Shown piece by piece: positions 61,483 through 64,000 of a DNA stretch of 64,000 bases. The stretch's first letter is position 1. Each line of letters starts with the position of its first letter. This DNA comes from Thioclava sp. JE_KL1 (GTDB taxonomy: Bacteria > Pseudomonadota > Alphaproteobacteria > Rhodobacterales > Rhodobacteraceae). A program made the position numbers and the translations under genes. Location of the stretch: contig NZ_WBJS01000003.1 of assembly GCF_009296265.1 (NCBI RefSeq), positions 454,365 through 518,364 on the forward strand. The letters run 5' to 3'. Under the pieces are notes generated by a model. The model was not told where the DNA came from and searched no databases. It was given only the letters and a program-made list of their open reading frames with translations.

Positions 61483-62325
61483 TCAGCGGAAGGCCATCGG
61501 CAAGGAGTAGCTGTAGCTGGGTTTGCCCAAGCCTTGCGGCGCTGCGGGGAAACGACCCGCCCGGCGCACGGCGTCGAGCGCCGCCCGGTCGAGATCCGCA
61601 TGGCCCGAGCTTTGCGCAACCGACACGCCGAGGAGCCGCCCGTCGCGCGCCACGGTCACGATCACGCCGACAACGCCCCGGCGCGCTCCCGCAGGCATGC
61701 GTTGATGGCGCGCGACACGGGCACGGATCTGGCCGCCCCAGCTGTCGATCAGCGCGTTGATCTGCCCCGCTGAAAGCGTCGCCGCCGGAGCCGCGCGCCG
61801 GTCGCCCGCCGCCCCTTTGTCGCCCTGCCCCTTCGCCTGCTGCTTCGGCTGGGCGGGGGCGGGCTGCGAGGCCTGTTTCTTCGCGGGTGCTTTGGGTTTC
61901 GGCTTCGCTGGTTTCGGTACAGGCGGCGTGGGCTTGGCTTCAGGTCGCGGCATGTCGGGCGGTGCGGGCTCGGCCTGTTCGGGCAGCGCCGCATCGGGCG
62001 CAGGTGGCGCGGCCAGCGTGGGGGCTGCGGCAGTCTGCGGCGCGGTCTCGACCGGCTCGGTCGGGGCTTCAGGCGCTTCGGGCGCGGTTGGAGCCTCAGG
62101 CTGCGTCGCCGCAACCTCCGTCTCGACCTCGGGCGGGCGCTCCCACTCGGCCACGCGCGCGGCCATGGACGGCGAAGACGGCGCAAGCGAGACGAGCGCG
62201 TCGCCCCCGTCGCCCGCCGATTGCGCCCCGCCCTCAGGCGCAGGCTCCCAGACCATCAGCACGCCCGCATGGACCGCCAAAGCCGCGCCGAGCGCGCCCG
62301 CGAAAGCCAGCCCGCGCAGCGTCAT
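61483..62325 (-). CDS. tonB: TonB energy transducer
   Basis: 280 aa from ATG 62325, overlapping the upstream exbD by ATGA. An N-terminal transmembrane helix (LAFAGALGAALAVHAGVLMV) is followed by a Pro/Ala/Lys-rich periplasmic spanner (about 55-185), and the C-terminal TonB domain VVGVIVTVARDGRLLGVSV and SGHADLDRAALDAVRRA. It transmits proton-motive force to outer-membrane receptors. No receptor gene is in the window. Confidence 0.9.
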   Translation of the reverse strand: MTLRGLAFAGALGAALAVHAGVLMVWEPAPEGGAQSAGDGGDALVSLAPSSPSMAARVAEWERPPEVETEVAATQPEAPTAPEAPEAPTEPVETAPQTAAAPTLAAPPAPDAALPEQAEPAPPDMPRPEAKPTPPVPKPAKPKPKAPAKKQASQPAPAQPKQQAKGQGDKGAAGDRRAAPAATLSAGQINALIDSWGGQIRARVARHQRMPAGARRGVVGVIVTVARDGRLLGVSVAQSSGHADLDRAALDAVRRAGRFPAAPQGLGKPSYSYSLPMAFR

Positions 62326-62735
62326 TTGCCCCGCACCACGAGTTTGAGATCGGTGAAACCGAGACCCGCTAGCTGCGGCATCAGCTTGGCCAGCGCGTCG
62401 CCGGGAAGCTTCCCATCCGCCCGCAGGGTCAGGCTGTCGGCGCAATCGCCGCAGTCCAAGCGCGCATCCTGCGCCGCCGCTCCCAGCGCCGCAATCGCCG
62501 CATCGCCGCGCGCCTTCCCATAGGCGATCTCGCCTTCGGAATTCGCGAACAGGACCAGCGCGCCGGGATCGGCCTTGCCCTCGCCCGAAGCCTCGGGTGG
62601 GGTGACCTCGAAGGGCGTCGGCTGGGCCAGCGTCGCAGCCAGCAGGAAGAAGATCAGCAGCAGAAAGACCACGTTGATCATCGGCAAAAGCGGCTCGGGC
62701 AAGCTGCGTCGAGGCGGATCGGTAAAAAGCCTCAT
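62322..62735 (-). CDS. exbD: ExbD/TolR-family biopolymer transport protein (second copy)
   Basis: 137 aa. MRLFTDPPRRSLPEPLLP then the transmembrane segment MINVVFLLLIFFLLAATL, in which the usual proton-carrying Asp of ExbD (MIDVVF) is replaced by Asn (MINVVF). It overlaps the first exbD by ATGA and tonB by ATGA. The periplasmic part has a Cys pair (LDCGDCADS) and the end of the domain is ELKLVVRG-like. Loss of the key Asp suggests a structural partner of the first ExbD rather than a full proton-carrying subunit. Confidence 0.88.
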   Translation of the reverse strand: MRLFTDPPRRSLPEPLLPMINVVFLLLIFFLLAATLAQPTPFEVTPPEASGEGKADPGALVLFANSEGEIAYGKARGDAAIAALGAAAQDARLDCGDCADSLTLRADGKLPGDALAKLMPQLAGLGFTDLKLVVRGK

Positions 62736-63115
62736 GGCACCAGCACCAGATTGCTCAGCCCCGCGCCGCGCAACGCCTCGATCACCTGCGTCAGCGCGCT
62801 CAGATCGCCCTCTTTGGGACGTAGCACGACCGGATCGGAAGGCTGTTCCATCAGCGGCTGCAGCGCGCCTGCCAGATCGGAGAGCGCGACCACCTGCCCG
62901 TTCAGGCTGACCGTACCGCCTTCGCCCACATCGACCAGACGCGGCGGCCCGGACCACTCCGCGCCAGATGTGCCGCCGCCCAAGGTCAGGTCGAGCGTGC
63001 GCTCCACCCCAAAGCGCGAGGCGAGCATGAAGAACACCAGAAGCAGGAAGACCACGTCGATCATCGGCGTCAGTGCCGGGCGACGGCGGGGGCGCGCTTG
63101 ACCGAAGGCGAACAT
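62732..63115 (-). CDS. exbD: ExbD/TolR-family biopolymer transport protein
   Basis: 127 aa. Cytosolic basic start MFAFGQARPRRRPALTP, then MIDVVFLLLVFFMLA with the essential membrane Asp19, and a periplasmic ExbD domain VVLRPKEGDLSALTQVIEAL. With ExbB it forms the proton channel that energises TonB. It begins 10 bp after the exbB stop and overlaps the second ExbD gene by four bases. Confidence 0.9.
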   Translation of the reverse strand: MFAFGQARPRRRPALTPMIDVVFLLLVFFMLASRFGVERTLDLTLGGGTSGAEWSGPPRLVDVGEGGTVSLNGQVVALSDLAGALQPLMEQPSDPVVLRPKEGDLSALTQVIEALRGAGLSNLVLVP

Positions 63116-63125
63116 CGCGCGCGCC

Positions 63126-63815
63126 TCACTCGGCGGCGGCGCGGGGCCGCTCGGTGAGCGTGGCGGGCGCGCGGGCGAAGATGCGGGTCGCGGCGTCTTC
63201 CATGTCGTGGCGCAGACGGTCGACCACCGCGTCGAAGCCCGACAGCGCGATCTGCGCCGGGATCGCCACAGCCATGCCCGCCGCCGTCGTCAGAAGCGCC
63301 TCCCAGATGCCGCCTGCAAGCGTCGCCGGATCGGCCTGAACGCCTGCCTCCTGCAAGGCGCGGAAGGCCGCGATCATCCCCGCGACCGTGCCCAGAAGCC
63401 CCAAGAGCGGGCCGATCACCACGGCCAGTTCCAGCGCCCGCAGCCCGGAGCGTGCGCGCGCCAGAAGATCGCGCGCGACGCGGCCCGTTTCGGCCTCGGC
63501 CCCGGCCCGATCGAGCTGCGGATCGCGTAGGCTCGCCATCGCGGCACGGGCCAGCTGCGCGCGCAACGAGCGCCGCCCCGCCAAAGCCGCCTCGGCCCCG
63601 TCGGGATCGCCTGCCGCCCAAGCCGCAATCGCCGCCTGGCTATGCGCCCCGCCCGACCACGCGCCGGCGGCCAGCAGATCCCAGATTTTCCAGATGATCA
63701 CCGCGAGCGAGATCACGGACAGCGCCGCAATCGCCCACATCGCTGGACCTCCGAGCACGAGCGCATCGAACATGCGCCCCGGAAGAGCTCCGGAAATCTG
63801 AGCGGTGCCGTCCAT
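63126..63815 (-). CDS. exbB: ExbB/MotA/TolQ-type proton channel protein
   Basis: 229 aa from ATG 63815 with GGAGGG upstream; the upstream extension to 63932 is rejected. Three transmembrane helices: residues 24-46 (AIAALSVISLAVIIWKIW), about 133-155 (AVVIGPLLGLLGTVAGMIAAF, the conserved MotA_ExbB block) and 170-190 (LTTAAGMAVAIPAQIAL). It is the first gene of an exbB-exbD-exbD-tonB operon. Could also be called TolQ-like, but the tonB gene downstream favours ExbB. Confidence 0.9.
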   Translation of the reverse strand: MDGTAQISGALPGRMFDALVLGGPAMWAIAALSVISLAVIIWKIWDLLAAGAWSGGAHSQAAIAAWAAGDPDGAEAALAGRRSLRAQLARAAMASLRDPQLDRAGAEAETGRVARDLLARARSGLRALELAVVIGPLLGLLGTVAGMIAAFRALQEAGVQADPATLAGGIWEALLTTAAGMAVAIPAQIALSGFDAVVDRLRHDMEDAATRIFARAPATLTERPRAAAE

Positions 63816-63921
63816 CGCGCCCTCCAATGCACGCCCACAGGCGCGGTGAGGTGGTGCCGGCGGAGTGGGTTTGTCTCCCGTTGCAGGCACCGCATCGGCC
63901 CAACGCCTCAGCAAACACAGG

Positions 63922-63949
63922 GGTATCCACATTGCCGAGGCGAGGTCAA
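63922..63949 (-). promoter_or_regulatory. Candidate promoter of the exbB-tonB operon
   Basis: On the minus strand, TTGACC (63949-63944), a 16-bp spacer and GATACC (63927-63922). The start would be about 90-100 bases before exbB. No clear Fur or Irr box was recognised next to it. Confidence 0.45.
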
Positions 63950-64000
63950 CAGGTACCCTTTGTACTACGACCTGTTCTACGGCAGCGGAGAGCGGGTGAG

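Overview
The window looks like chromosomal DNA of a high-GC alphaproteobacterium of the Rhodobacterales (Rhodobacteraceae/Paracoccaceae type). The reasons are the GC-rich codon use, the gene families present (DUF1127 gene with CcsR-type sRNAs, DUF3422, FolE2, MetZ, proton-translocating PntAB, RTX protein with a Hint domain), a FnrL-like box, and an intergenic repeat with a CCCCCGGGATATTT core. No genus is claimed. No phage, insertion sequence or CRISPR array was seen.

Layout. 1-4.1 kb (minus strand): start of an M29 aminopeptidase, galE, a Sel1-repeat protein, a prepilin peptidase and a LuxR-type regulator. 4.4-12.5 kb (minus): a Tad/Flp pilus operon in the order flp, cpaB, tadG-like, two tadE-like genes, cpaE, cpaF, tadB, tadC. 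No secretin gene is present in it. 12.9-23.2 kb (minus): the front half of the division and cell-wall cluster (mraZ, rsmH, ftsL, ftsI, murE, murF, mraY, murD), with a small exported PRC-barrel-like gene and its own terminator between mraY and murD; the Tad locus follows where ftsW and murG would usually come. 23.2-23.9 kb is a partly AT-rich non-coding block, followed by apbC (minus).

25.3-26.1 kb (plus): a DUF1127 gene followed by ten consecutive hairpins. All show the same CTCCTCCTCCC loop on different, self-complementary stems. They form five pairs, and the last hairpin is a terminator. This matches the CcsR/'cuckoo' sRNA family of alphaproteobacteria, known as four sRNAs in Rhodobacter sphaeroides, here expanded to five units. 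It is the most remarkable structure in the window.

26.2-43.1 kb, mostly plus: rlmJ, mntR/mntH around a palindromic operator, prfC, a low-GC lipoprotein, a hypothetical protein, a YiiX-like hydrolase, erpA, dgt, an OsmC protein, a GST, an alpha/beta hydrolase, metZ, folE2, a UvrD/PcrA helicase and a DUF3422 membrane protein. Seven copies of the GGGATATTT repeat lie between genes in the window, two of them head to head between mntH and prfC. 43.1-48.9 kb (minus): a frameshifted ybaK, an aldo-keto reductase, choline sulfatase behind a palindromic operator, a 771-aa RTX/Hint secreted protein and a CAU-anticodon tRNA.

49-54 kb: purM/purN (overlapping), an acyltransferase-like membrane protein, RNase D, a lipoprotein and SufE. 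54.3-58.5 kb (minus): pntA/pntB, an isoprenylcysteine-methyltransferase-like protein and a lipoprotein. 58.7-60.2 kb (plus): moaA, and a universal stress protein behind a FnrL-like box. 60.3-63.8 kb (minus): an M20 amidohydrolase and an exbB-exbD-exbD-tonB operon in which the last three genes overlap by 4 bp at each junction.
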